Source: Areca catechu (Eukaryota; Streptophyta; Magnoliopsida; Arecales; Arecaceae). From it: DNA of 64,000 nt. Shown one piece after another: positions 55,344 through 64,000 of this stretch. Position 1 is the stretch's first letter, and the number at the start of each line of letters is the position of its first letter. The position numbers and the translations under genes are program-made. The notes beneath the pieces are model-generated. The model worked only from the letters and a program-made list of their open reading frames with translations. It searched no databases and was not told the origin of the DNA. Location of the stretch: contig CM038053.1 in the NCBI GenBank assembly GCA_021397845.1, positions 141,808,541 through 141,872,540 of the forward strand, read 5' to 3'.

Positions 55344-57512
55344 ATGGCACCGCCACCGGGATCCTCTGATGGTGCGGGGCCTTCTCAGCCGAGGCCTCCT
55401 TCCTTGGACAACGAGGAGGAAGTTCCAGTCGCATCCCATGGCGGCACCTGCAGGACGGGGATTATTATCGGACCCCCTGCGGCTCTTTCACAATCTACTC
55501 CCCCTACTAGGGAGTTTGGCGGTCCCGCCGTCATTGCTTCGGTGATGACCGATGAGGATCTCCTCCATGTCAGGAGGTCGTTCGGGGTCCCTGACTCCAT
55601 TCGACTCTCCGTTCCTGGGCCGGATAGCCCTGTATGAAGACTTCTTTTCTGCAGGTCTTCGTCTCCCCTTCCATGTCTTTTTCTCTTCCCTTTTTCGCAA
55701 CTACCGCCTGGTTCCGGCCTAGCTCACCCCTAACGTCGTTCGGACCATCTTCTGTTTCATAGTCCTCTTAGCCATGACGGGATCGTCGCCCGCTTTTCTC
55801 TCTTCAGGGCTTTGTTTACCTTAAAACGCCACCCCTTCGACAGCGGGTGGTGGTCTGTTCCCCTCGAAAGGGGGGCCTCAAACTTGATCTGCCTACCTCC
55901 ATCAAGGGGTGGAAGCGTAGGTTCTTTTTTGCTTCGATCGAGGGGGTGGACTGGGTCTGGAGCGACCCAGACACTTCTCCGAACCGGCAATCTGCAATCG
56001 AACCAGTCGATGAAGAAGTGTTCGACCGGCTTGTCTCCTCACGGGTCCCAGCCCCTCGGGTCTTGCTGTGTGAGCGGAACCTTGCTGAAGCTGGGGTCAC
56101 CCAAGCCCAGCCCCAAGGTAAGACTCGGTGCTGGGTTTCCTTTACTTTAGTGGCGGGTCCGGCCTAGGGGTGGGACTGATTGGTCTGCCTCATGTCGTAG
56201 GGATGAAATTCAGCTTCAGGAAACTTCAGAGGGTGTCTTGGAAGAGGGCCGCTGCTGCAAGGCCCGGGGGAGAGCCCGGGAAGAAGGCCAGGGAGGAAGA
56301 GAGGCAGGGGCCTAGTGATGGGCAGGACAGGAGGGAGCCAGCCGCCCCGCCTATGACGCCTTGGCTGTGGCCCCAACACCTGGCCAACTAACCCATGGAT
56401 GCCGCTAGGACCGCGGAGGGGGCTTCACCGTCAGCCCCAACACCCCTCCGCATGCCGATAGTCCGCCACAGGCAGGGGTGGCGGGTGATGCTGGTGCTGC
56501 TACCATGCCGCCCCCGCCATTCAGGGTCGGAGCCGTTGGTGCCGACCCGACTGAGGCGGCGCCTTCACCGGGGGCCACGCCGGATCTCGCCCAACTGCCC
56601 GAGGCGCCAAGCCAGGAGGGCCAAATGCTTATCGTCATCCTGCTTGTGGGTTTTATGATAACCCGGGACGGGAAAATGGCGGTGGACATTTTGAATTTCC
56701 TCATCCAGCCATCGGACCGCCAGGACCGGGTTGGGAAGCCGATACTGGAAGTTGCCAGGGGTGTTCTCTCAGTTGATGTCAGTGAGTGATCTCCCGTGGT
56801 TGCTTCTCCACCTCTCCTTTGCGAGGAATGTTGACAGTTGCTTTCTGTGCAGGTGGCGGCGGATGTCCAGCTCTTGCGGGACGCCAACCAAGCATTGCTG
56901 ATGCGTGAGGCCCATCTCCGTCAGGAGAGGGATGAAGCTCGGAGTCTGACTGGCCGGGCTCGGGAGTTGGAGGTCCAGGTGGCTGCCGCCCAAACCAGGG
57001 TGGCAGAGTCGGAGAAGAGGGGGGCTGAGCTTGAAGCAGCCCTCACTGAGGAGAAAGGGGCTACTTCCCGTCGAGCTGAGGAGGTGGCCCGCTTGGAGGG
57101 GAGGGTGCAGACCCTCCAGGCTCAACTGGACAAGGAGCCGGCCGGAGCCGCGGCGGCGGTTAAGAAGGCGATGATGGCCAAAAAGGAAGTTGCCGAGGTT
57201 ATCCCGAAGTTCATGGCATCTCAGGCCTTCAAGGACGAGGTCGTCGAGGCGGTTCTGGATTCCTTCTACCAAGGATTCAGGGATTTCAAGAGCAAGGCCT
57301 TCTGCTTCTATGGGTTGAAAGGGATGGATAATATCTGGCCCTCTTCCTTTCTCGGGCAGGAAGATGAGCCGATCATCGAGGTGGAAACAGAGCCGGAATC
57401 GGAGGACGGCGAGGTTGAAGCTGAACCTGAGGCCATCCAGGACTCTTCTCAGCGGACTGAGGCCATTGAGGCTATTCGCCGGCCCGGGGAGGAACCAGCG
57501 ACCGATGCATAG
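55344..57512 (+). pseudogene. Antisense ORF of second Tat element
   Basis: Same architecture as 35043-37259. Exon 1 55344 to about 56117: MAPPPGSSDGAGPSQPRPPS, MTDEDLLHVRRSFGVPDSIR, then after a frameshift near 55630 RIALYEDFFSAGLRLPFHVF and VPA-stop-LTPN (TAG where Gln fits), then FTLKRHPFDSGWW and, in another frame, GWKRRFFFASIEGVDWVWSD. GT-AG intron 56118-56200. Exon 2 from 56201 (MKFSFRKLQRVSWKRAAAAR), broken by stops. Exon 3 56853-57512 is one fully open coiled coil (VAADVQLLRDANQALLMREA onward) with the IPKFMASQAFKDEVVEAVLD segment, like PKFWASEEYIAEVWEAAMD in the other copy, and an acidic C-terminus with TAG at 57510. The first exons are dead, the last intact. Confidence 0.72.
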
Positions 57513-58027
57513 ATTTTTCTTTTTGCTTCCTTTTGCACTCAGAATTTTGGGAGGATTCCTGGTTTGCTTGGGACCTTCATAGTGAATGTAAAGGAAGTTT
57601 TATCAATGAAATGCCTTTCCTCCGCGGCCGCCTTTTTTTTTTTTTTACATAGTCCCTCCAAAAATTCCTTAAAGTGTACACGAGATCTTGTCTTTGTAGT
57701 GAGGGGGCAAGTTGGTTCAACCGGCAAGTCCTGCATGGTCTTTTTCTTTCTTTCCAATCCCTATGTAGAAGTTTTTTTTTTTTTCAGGCATTGATTACTC
57801 CAAGTCTACGCTGAGGCTTTAGAATTGGTACGGGGCCCCTCGTACCTTTCTTTTGAGATCATGCGAGCCCGAATGCAGGGCTTCTGGCTCTTTTTGCTTC
57901 GCCTGGCTGTGAGCCTGACGGTAGATGGTGGGACCTTCTTGGAGTTCCCATCGACATCTTTAGACTGTGAGCAAGGTAGCTGGATTGAGTAATTCGACGA
58001 GCTGTGAGTCAAGGACAGATGGTGGGA
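57513..58027. other. Post-antisense-ORF spacer
   Basis: T-rich tracts near 57635 and 57770 look like the 3' untranslated end of the antisense ORF. The rest is spacer ending at the TGGGA target duplication (58023-58027). Confidence 0.5.
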
Positions 58028-59631
58028 TGATGCGGGACTACCAACTAGGATGATATGCAGGTGATTTCTTTTTTTGTAGTTTTTATATTTTAGGGGATTG
58101 ATTGATTCCGAAATGAAGCTAAGAGTAGACCTAGGGATTTGAGTAATAACAATAGACTTTAGCTTGCAGATATAGCCCCTAAAAGTGATAAGAAAAGGAT
58201 CCTGAGAAACCCCGATAGGACTTAGTTCTAAGACAATACCAACTTAGGAGACTGGGGAGTGCAAACCTTGAAGATTCAGATGCGCTCGATGCCGAGTTCG
58301 CTCACACTCACGAATGCGGCCTGGAAGATCAAGCTTTCGGCACTGCGGATTCGCCGGCTTTTCGTCCGATGACCCGAAGGCAAGGAAGACTGACTCTATC
58401 CATGGAATTAGGAGGACCTGTGAGCAACCAAGTGAAGGGGTTAGAAAATAGCAAGAAGAGGGTATAAGAAAGTAAGAAGTGATGGGAAAAAGAGTTGAGG
58501 ATAGTGATCGAGAAGGGCTTTTCTCGTTGGGCATCCAGGTGGATCTTCCAGGGGCATCCAAGCTTGAAGATGGATTGGTGGCTTGCGAAGGAAGAAGGTA
58601 ACTCAGGGCCTCTCACTCCTCGATATCCCGAAGGACAAAGGTACTCTCTCACAGAGTTCCTAGTCTAAGAAGACAAGGGCTAAAGGAAGAAGAAACTTCT
58701 CAAATTTTCATTTCATCAAAACTTGTTTTTACAAGAAGGTTAGGGCCCCTTTTATAAGCACCTAAGTCCCATTTGAATTCAAATGAGAGGAGTTACAAAA
58801 CATCAATCAAGGGGCGCCCAAAATCTGAATTTTAACTCTTGAAATTTGAAACTCTTGATGCTTGGCCAACCTTGACTTGGTGGAAAAGCTTGATTCGGGG
58901 AGGGAACGGGGGATGTTGTCTTCATGACTCAAGGGGGTGCTCATTTGACTTTAGATTTCTTCCTTGGCCGACCATGACATTTGGAGAAAAGGCTTGATAT
59001 GTGGAGGAAAAGGAGGATGTTGTCTTCATGAATCAAGGGGGTGCCCTTTTAAAATTTGAAAACCTTCTTCATGACACCTTGGCCTACCTTGATCCTTGAT
59101 AGTGTGGCTTGATATGTGGAGTGAGGTGGGGATGTTGTTGGCTTGGATCAAGGGGAGGTTTAATGGGGTGTCCAACTTGGCTTTGAATTTGAATTTCAGC
59201 TCCAAGTTTGGCCGCCCATGATGCTTGGTGACGTGGCGCCTCCTCATGCCACGTGGCACTGATGATGTGGCCTCGTCACGAGTAGGCACTCCTAACTTGG
59301 CATGGAGAGTTGGTTTGACTCATATTCAATTGGACTTGACTTGATTGCCTACTTGTGAACCCATCTATCAGCTAGCTTGAGCCCATCTTCAAATTGACTG
59401 GAGCTTGTGGACCATCTTGGCTAATTAAAGGACCAATTGATCCTAACTTGACCAAATTGGCTAAATTACAAGACTAAAACACAAATTGAAAACAATTAGA
59501 TGTTAATTGCATGACTCGAAAGCAAATTATTTAGGCGTTAAGCCTTATTACAGGACCCAAAAGATTTAAAACCCTAGTCAGTGATCCACAGAGGGTTGAG
59601 GAGCCTCTGTCTAATCCTGGTGCCCGCACCA
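58028..59631 (-). repeat. 3' LTR of chromovirus
   Basis: TGATGCGGGACTACCAAC to GGTGCCCGCACCA on the + strand. Closely matches the LTR at 62335. TATAAAA on the - strand at 58750-58756. Frames at 58244-58652 and 59026-59289 (-) recur in the other LTR because of the repeat and are not genes. Confidence 0.92.
58750..58756 (-). promoter_or_regulatory. TATA box in chromovirus LTR
   Basis: TATAAAA on the - strand followed by GGGGCCCTAACC; the same site occurs at 63061-63067 in the other LTR. Confidence 0.65.
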
Positions 59632-60268
59632 ATTCTCCCGGGATGGGAGGGACTCGATCTTGTCGAGTAAGGGTTGACTTGGCTTTGGTATTTCTCAAGA
59701 AGGTCGGGGTCGAGATGCTGCAAGTCCTCTCGGGTAATCTACGAATCATCGGACTCCGGTTGGCCTTGCCAATGGACCAAGTAACGCTGATAGCCTTTGC
59801 CCCGGGTTGTGATAGCTTGATCATCCAGGACACGCTCGATCCATTCTCCTCTCTCAGGTATAATTGGATATGGACATTCAGGGTCGGGTTCACTCTCAAA
59901 GGATAAATCAGGTCCAAATGGCTCTCTAGGTATGGTTGCCGGTTCCCTATACTCGACTAAGTCTGAGATATTGAAAGTCGAGCTAATGCCATAATCGGGG
60001 GTAGCTCACCCACATAGGCATTAGGGCCAAATCTCCTGATCACTCTAAAGGGGCTAGCTCCACGAGCATGTAGTTTCTTAATGGTTCCTAGTGAAAACCG
60101 TTTAGGCCTAAGCCTAATTATTATAGAATCCTCTATTTCAAATTCTTTGGCTCGCTTTCGGGAATCAGCCAATTTCTTATATGTATTATTACTTAGATTA
60201 AATTTTTGGCTAATCACCTTTGCATGCTGTGCGAATGACTCTGCGGACTCTGAGACTCGTACTGACAC
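59632..60268 (-). pseudogene. Integrase C-terminus and chromodomain
   Basis: From 60268 the - strand reads SAESFAQHAKVISQKFNLSN, KEFEIEDSIIIRLRPKRFSL, then KKLHARGASPFRVIRRFGPN, the GPY/F end of a chromovirus integrase. A frameshift near 60005 moves the continuation to another frame, where a chromodomain follows (about 59845-59690): ERVLDDQAITTRGKGYQRYL, VHWQGQPESDDS, a TAG where Trp is usual, then ITREDLQHLDPDLLEKYQSQ. The chromodomain of such elements binds modified histones and steers integration. The 128-codon - frame at 59531-59917 is out of frame with it. Confidence 0.82.
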
Positions 60269-60690
60269 CTAACAAATGCAGATTAACTATGCATTCCTAT
60301 TGAGAGAAATTTTATTGGACTCTCTGGATCTAAATCTAACATACTAAAGACTCTCTAGGTTTGACCCTGGTTTAATATGAACATGAAAATTTATAATGGA
60401 TCCCTAGCAAATGTCATAAGGTCTTCCAAAAGTATGTCGCAAACCTAATATACTCAAAGCATTGGTGCAACTGAACGACCTCAACAAAGTGTAATTTGAA
60501 AGTTTAAGGAACATTGAAAGTCTTATGGTACGATAGGATATAAAAATCGGAGTCTTGGGACAATCTATTGGAAGCATGGAATAGACCTTGGTTACTTAGG
60601 ATGACCTTAAGATTTGAGCATTGATTTATGGATGCCATATGGTCCACTTATTTCTGTAGTTCTTGGGGCTCTGTAAGGTCATCCCATAGT
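60269..60690. other. Chromovirus internal segment, nothing recognised
   Basis: Sits across the expected RT-to-integrase deletion. No RT, RNase H or integrase motif can be read in any frame. Confidence 0.5.
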
Positions 60691-60905
60691 AAGGAAGGTT
60701 TGGTAATGAGGATTCTGGGACCAAGCTTATAGCATGCTGGATGTCCCTAAGGGGTGGTAGTTGATCGGGTAACTCATCGGGAAATACATCCTCAAATTCT
60801 TTCAGAGCTTCAACTACTTTTTGAGGGTGTTCTCTTTGGGTTGATTCATGAATCTCTTTACCAGCAGGGGTTCCCTCAGTAATCTCCTTCTCTAACTCCT
60901 TGGCC
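60690..60905 (-). pseudogene. Protease/RT junction fragment
   Basis: The - strand reads NLIKAKELEKEITEGTPAGK, then HPQKVVEALKEFEDVFPDEL and PDQLPPLRDIQHAISLVP, the conserved linker just before the RT fingers of plant chromoviruses. It stops before any RT catalytic motif. It abuts the gag fragment, so the middle of gag and the protease were deleted between them. Confidence 0.75.
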
Positions 60906-60909
60906 TTGA

Positions 60910-61290
60910 TCAGGTTAACTCCTGGCTCCCTTTCTTTAGGCTACTAGATCCTCTTTTAACCTGGTCCATGAACTCCTGATTGGGTTTCCTAAGGTGAACC
61001 TCTTGGGCTAGGTTAGGGTGTGGGACTCTTCTGGGCTCAGCCTCTAAGGAGGGATCATGTTGAGGGAATCTCCTAGGGTGGGGAGGTGATTCAAACTTTG
61101 GTTCAGTGTGAGGATCCCGAGTCCTTTCCAGGGTTCCTAGCCTTGTTTCAAATCTATCAGCTCTTTGGGTCAACTTGGCAATTTGCTCAGTGAGGATCCT
61201 AATATGATTTTCGAGGTTATCCATGGGTTCACCTGACTGAGAGTGATGTGGGTGATACTGGACTCCGGACCTAGTTGACATGCAACACAC
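60910..61290 (-). pseudogene. gag N-terminal fragment of chromovirus
   Basis: A 126-codon frame; the likely start is MSTRSG at 61281, the usual opening of plant chromovirus gag. It continues with a short coiled coil (NLENHIRILTEQIAKLTQRA) and a charged, Pro-rich stretch, then joins the protease/RT junction with a frame change. The gag capsid core and zinc knuckle are absent. Confidence 0.7.
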
Positions 61291-62318
61291 AAACGAAGGT
61301 ACTACGGTTATGCTAGACCTATGAGTTTAAACAGAATGGGTTAACTTAGACTACACAGCACAACAACCAGCCCTTTCACTGGCCAGGTAAGAGGTGAGAG
61401 TATGGGAGGCCCTCCCTGCTATTCATAGGGACCCAATTAAGGAACCACAACACCACTTAGGTTGTTTGACACTAGACCTCTTGTCTTAGACACCAGCTTC
61501 CTAGTGCTAACTGAAAGATTGCATGCACTAGTTTCCAACAATGGTTAAACTCGACTCGTTGATGTACCTAAGCTATTAGGTTGCTAATAGATTTTAAGTT
61601 AGGCTTAGGTTCGAAATGCAAAGGGATGGTTTTCGGGCTAAGGAAAGGTAATGACCTCTTTCCCTTATCTTATGATATTGTCATCCTTAATGTAAGTTAT
61701 ACATATGATGGCATACACATGAAACCTAATGAAGTGCACTAAAGTTTTTTTGTGTTTTGATGATATAGGCAGAAATATGAGTTGCTGAAAATTAAATGAG
61801 ATGAACCTAAGTGTAGAAATTAAACTATGTAGAAATCAAGTAATTAACTCCTAAGTATGCAGAAATAAAGTATGTTGAAATTAGACTTGCTGGAATTTTA
61901 GGGCAGAATTGTTCTCAGGTAGTAATCAGGTATGTAGAGAACCTACAGACTGAAATAAGTTCTGAAAAAATTCTGAAAAATATTATCAATTATGTGGAAT
62001 CCAGCAAAACAAGAATCAGCAGATTTAGAGATACCTACATGTAGAAACAATCAAAACAACAGACTATGTACTGGGTTGGACATGATGCAGAATTTAATGA
62101 TGCAGAACTTAGTAAATCTGAAATTTTTTTTAGGGCCTAAGATACCTATCTCCTTGTTTTCTTCTTCAAGGGTCAATCATATCGGCATCCCTACACGCCA
62201 TAGGAAATCCCCTTTAAATGGGATGTGAGGATCTTGCAGCCCTATATTTTTCTATGACCGGATGGCCATGGTAAAGCACCCAATCCGAGTACTTAAGAAG
62301 AAACTAAGTCCTAACCAT
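61291..62318. other. Chromovirus leader region
   Basis: Between primer site and gag on the - strand. No ORF of note; it has a run of AGAAAT/AAGTATG-like repeats near 61800-61900. The + frame at 61992-62228 is not recognised. Confidence 0.5.
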
Positions 62319-62330
62319 GCTCTGATACCA
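62319..62330 (-). other. Primer-binding site, initiator-Met type
   Basis: TGGTATCAGAGC on the - strand, four bases from the 5' LTR edge (62335). Fixes the orientation of the element. Confidence 0.92.
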
Positions 62331-62334
62331 AACA

Positions 62335-63942
62335 TGATGCGGGATTACCAACTAGGATGATATGCAGGTGATTTTCTATTTTTGTAGTTTTTATATTTTA
62401 CGGGATTGATTGATTCCCGAAATGAAGCTAAGTGGGATTTGAGTAATAACAAGTGATTTTAGTTTGCAGATATAGCCCCTAAAAGTGATAAGAAAAGGAT
62501 TTCGGGATTGAGAAACCCCGATAGAACTTAGCTCTAAGACAATACCAACTTAGGAGACTAGGGAGTGCAAACCTTGAAGATTCAGATGTGCCTGATGCCG
62601 AGTTCACTTACACTCGCGGATGTGGCCTTAGAAGATCAAGCCTTCGACCTTGCGGATTCGTCGGCTTTTCGTCCGATGGTCCCGAAGGCAAGGAAGACCA
62701 ACTCCTCTATCCATGGCACCAGGAGGACCTGCGAGTAACCAAGTGAAGGGGTTAGAAAACAACAAGAAGAGGGTATAAGAAAGTAAGAAGTGATGGGAAA
62801 AAGAGTTGAAGATGGTGGTCGAGAAGGGCTCTTTTCGTTGGGTGTCCAGGTGAATCTTCCAGGGGCGACCAAGCTTGAAGATGGATTGGTGGCTTGCGAA
62901 GGAAGAAGGTAACTCTGGGCCTCTCACCCCTCGATGTCCTGAAGGACAAAGGCGAGTTCTCATAGAGTTCCTAGTCTAAGAAGACAAGGCCTAAAGGAAG
63001 AAGAAACTTCTCAAATTTTCATTTCATCAAAACTTGTTTTTACAAGAGGGTTAGGGCTCCTTTTATAAGCTCCTAAGTCCCATTTGAATTCAAATGAGAG
63101 GAGTTACAAAACATCAATCAAGGGGCACCCAAAATCTGAATTTTAACTCTTGAAATTTGAAACTCTTGATGCTTGGCCGACCTTGACTTGGTGGAAAAGC
63201 TTGATTCGGGGAGGGAAGGGGGGATGTTGTCTTCATGACTCAAGGGGGCGCCCATTTGACTTTAGATTTCTTCCTTGGCTGACCATGACATTTGGATAAA
63301 GGGCTTGATATTTGGAGGGAAAGGAGGATGTTGTCTTCATGAATCAAGGGGGCGTCCTTTTGAAATTTGAAAACCTTCTTCATGACACCTTGGCCGACCT
63401 TGATCCTTGCTAGTGTGGCTTGATATGTGGAGTGAGGTGGGGATGTTGTTGGCTTGGATCAAGGGGAGGTTTAATGGGGCGTCCAACATGGCTTTGAATT
63501 TGAATATCAGCTCCAAGTTTGGCCGCCCAAGGTGCTTGGTGATGTGGCGCCTCCTTATGCCATGTGGCATTGATGATGTGACTTTCTCACGAGTTGGCAC
63601 TCCTAATCTGGCGTGGAGAGTTGGTTTGACTCATCTTCAATTGGGCTTGACTTGATTGCCCACTTGTGAACCCATCTACCAGCTAGCTTGAGCCCATCTT
63701 CAAATTGACTGGAGCTTGTGGACCATCTTGGCTAATTAGAGGACTAATTGACTCTAACTTGACCAAATTGGCCAAATTACAAGACTAAACCACAAATTGA
63801 AAACAACTAGATGCTAATTACATGACTCGAAAGCAAATTATTCAGGCTTCAGGTCTTATTACAGGATCCAAAAGATTTAAAACCCTAGTCAGTGATCCAC
63901 AGAGGGTTGAGGAGCCTCTGTCTAATCCTGGTGCCCGCACCA
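62335..63942 (-). repeat. 5' LTR of chromovirus
   Basis: TGATGCGGGATTACCAAC to GGTGCCCGCACCA on the + strand, followed by TGGGA. Near-identical to 58028-59631, with scattered transitions and a few indels of about ten bases. TATAAAA at 63061-63067 (-). Confidence 0.92.
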
Positions 63943-64000
63943 TGGGACTTGTTGGAGTTCCCATCGACATCTCCAAACTGCAAGGCGGCAAGGAGTCTTC

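Larger units (their letters stand above)
58028..63942 (-). mobile_element. Deleted chromovirus (Ty3/gypsy), 5.9 kb
   Basis: LTRs of 1604 and 1608 bp (58028-59631, 62335-63942), near-identical in length, flanked by a perfect 5-bp target duplication TGGGA (58023-58027 and 63943-63947). Primer site and polypurine tract place it on the - strand. The 2.7-kb internal region keeps only the gag N-terminus, a short protease/RT junction, the integrase C-terminus and the chromodomain; most of gag, RT, RNase H and integrase is missing. It therefore needs proteins from another element to move, or is a later deletion product. It inserted into the second Tat element. Confidence 0.92.
53792..64000 (-). mobile_element. 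Second Tat-type element, 3' part, interrupted
   Basis: An LTR at 53792-54779 is followed on the + strand by an antisense ORF (55344-57512) and post-integrase-like sequence (57825-58027), then by the chromovirus insertion at 58028-63942, after which the Tat sequence resumes (63948-64000) and runs off the window. The piece at 63950 (GTTGGAGTTCCCATCGACATCT) repeats 57933 (TTGGAGTTCCCATCGACATCT), suggesting tandem repeats in the post-integrase spacer. By analogy with 31.9-46.3 kb, integrase and gag lie beyond 64 kb on the - strand. Confidence 0.75.

Noticed and set aside
58244..58652. 105-107-codon - strand ORFs, repeated near 62.6-62.96 kb
   Set aside because: They recur only because both LTRs are copies of one sequence; no domain and no start conservation.

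Overview
This is a stretch of plant nuclear genome, almost certainly from a monocot and possibly a palm (an inference from the GC-rich first exon and the general look of the retrotransposons; no marker gene proves it). It holds one recognisable host gene, a P-class pentatricopeptide repeat (PPR) gene on the + strand whose 3' end lies beyond the window. Nearly everything else is LTR retrotransposon: nested, decayed or truncated. There are no bacterial-style operons, rRNA genes, intact tRNA genes or CRISPR arrays.

Layout. 1-0.9 kb: AT-rich sequence I do not recognise. 0.9-10.16 kb: a decayed Ty1/copia element (+), with truncated 5' LTR, initiator-Met-type primer site, gag/RT/RNase H remnants and truncated 3' LTR. 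10.16-21.3 kb: the 3' half of a decayed Ty3/gypsy Tat-type element (+): integrase remnant, a ~55-bp tandem repeat block, a copia solo LTR inserted in reverse, an antisense extra ORF and a probable 3' LTR. 19.3-25.6 kb: two successive copies of the same ~3.15 kb, the second full of single-base deletions, which looks more like an assembly artefact than biology. 21.3/24.5-30.7 kb: a decayed gypsy element (+). 30.7-31.94 kb: a tRNA-like SINE remnant and an AT-rich ~390-bp tandem duplication. 31.94-46.31 kb: a structurally complete 14.4-kb Tat-type element (-) with a perfect ATTTT target duplication. 46.83-53.05 kb: PPR exons 1-3; intron 1 carries a copia solo LTR. 53.79-64.0 kb: inside intron 3, the 3' part of another Tat element (-), itself split by a 5.9-kb chromovirus derivative (-) with a perfect TGGGA target duplication.

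How the parts relate. Three independent Tat-type elements each carry the same type of multi-exon ORF antisense to gag-pol, between integrase and 3' LTR. The complete Tat element has its gag-pol in one unbroken register, interrupted only by 13 nonsense codons, nearly all explicable as C-to-T changes; this fits decay by deamination of methylated cytosine. Its LTRs contain GC-rich ~184-bp tandem arrays that produce very long but apparently meaningless ORFs in all frames. The PPR gene keeps clean exons and splice sites despite these insertions; its start codon lies 519 bp from the Tat LTR.

I found no convincing new biological system. The most noteworthy items are the repeated antisense ORF, the nonsense-only decay pattern, the LTR arrays and the suspect assembly duplication.
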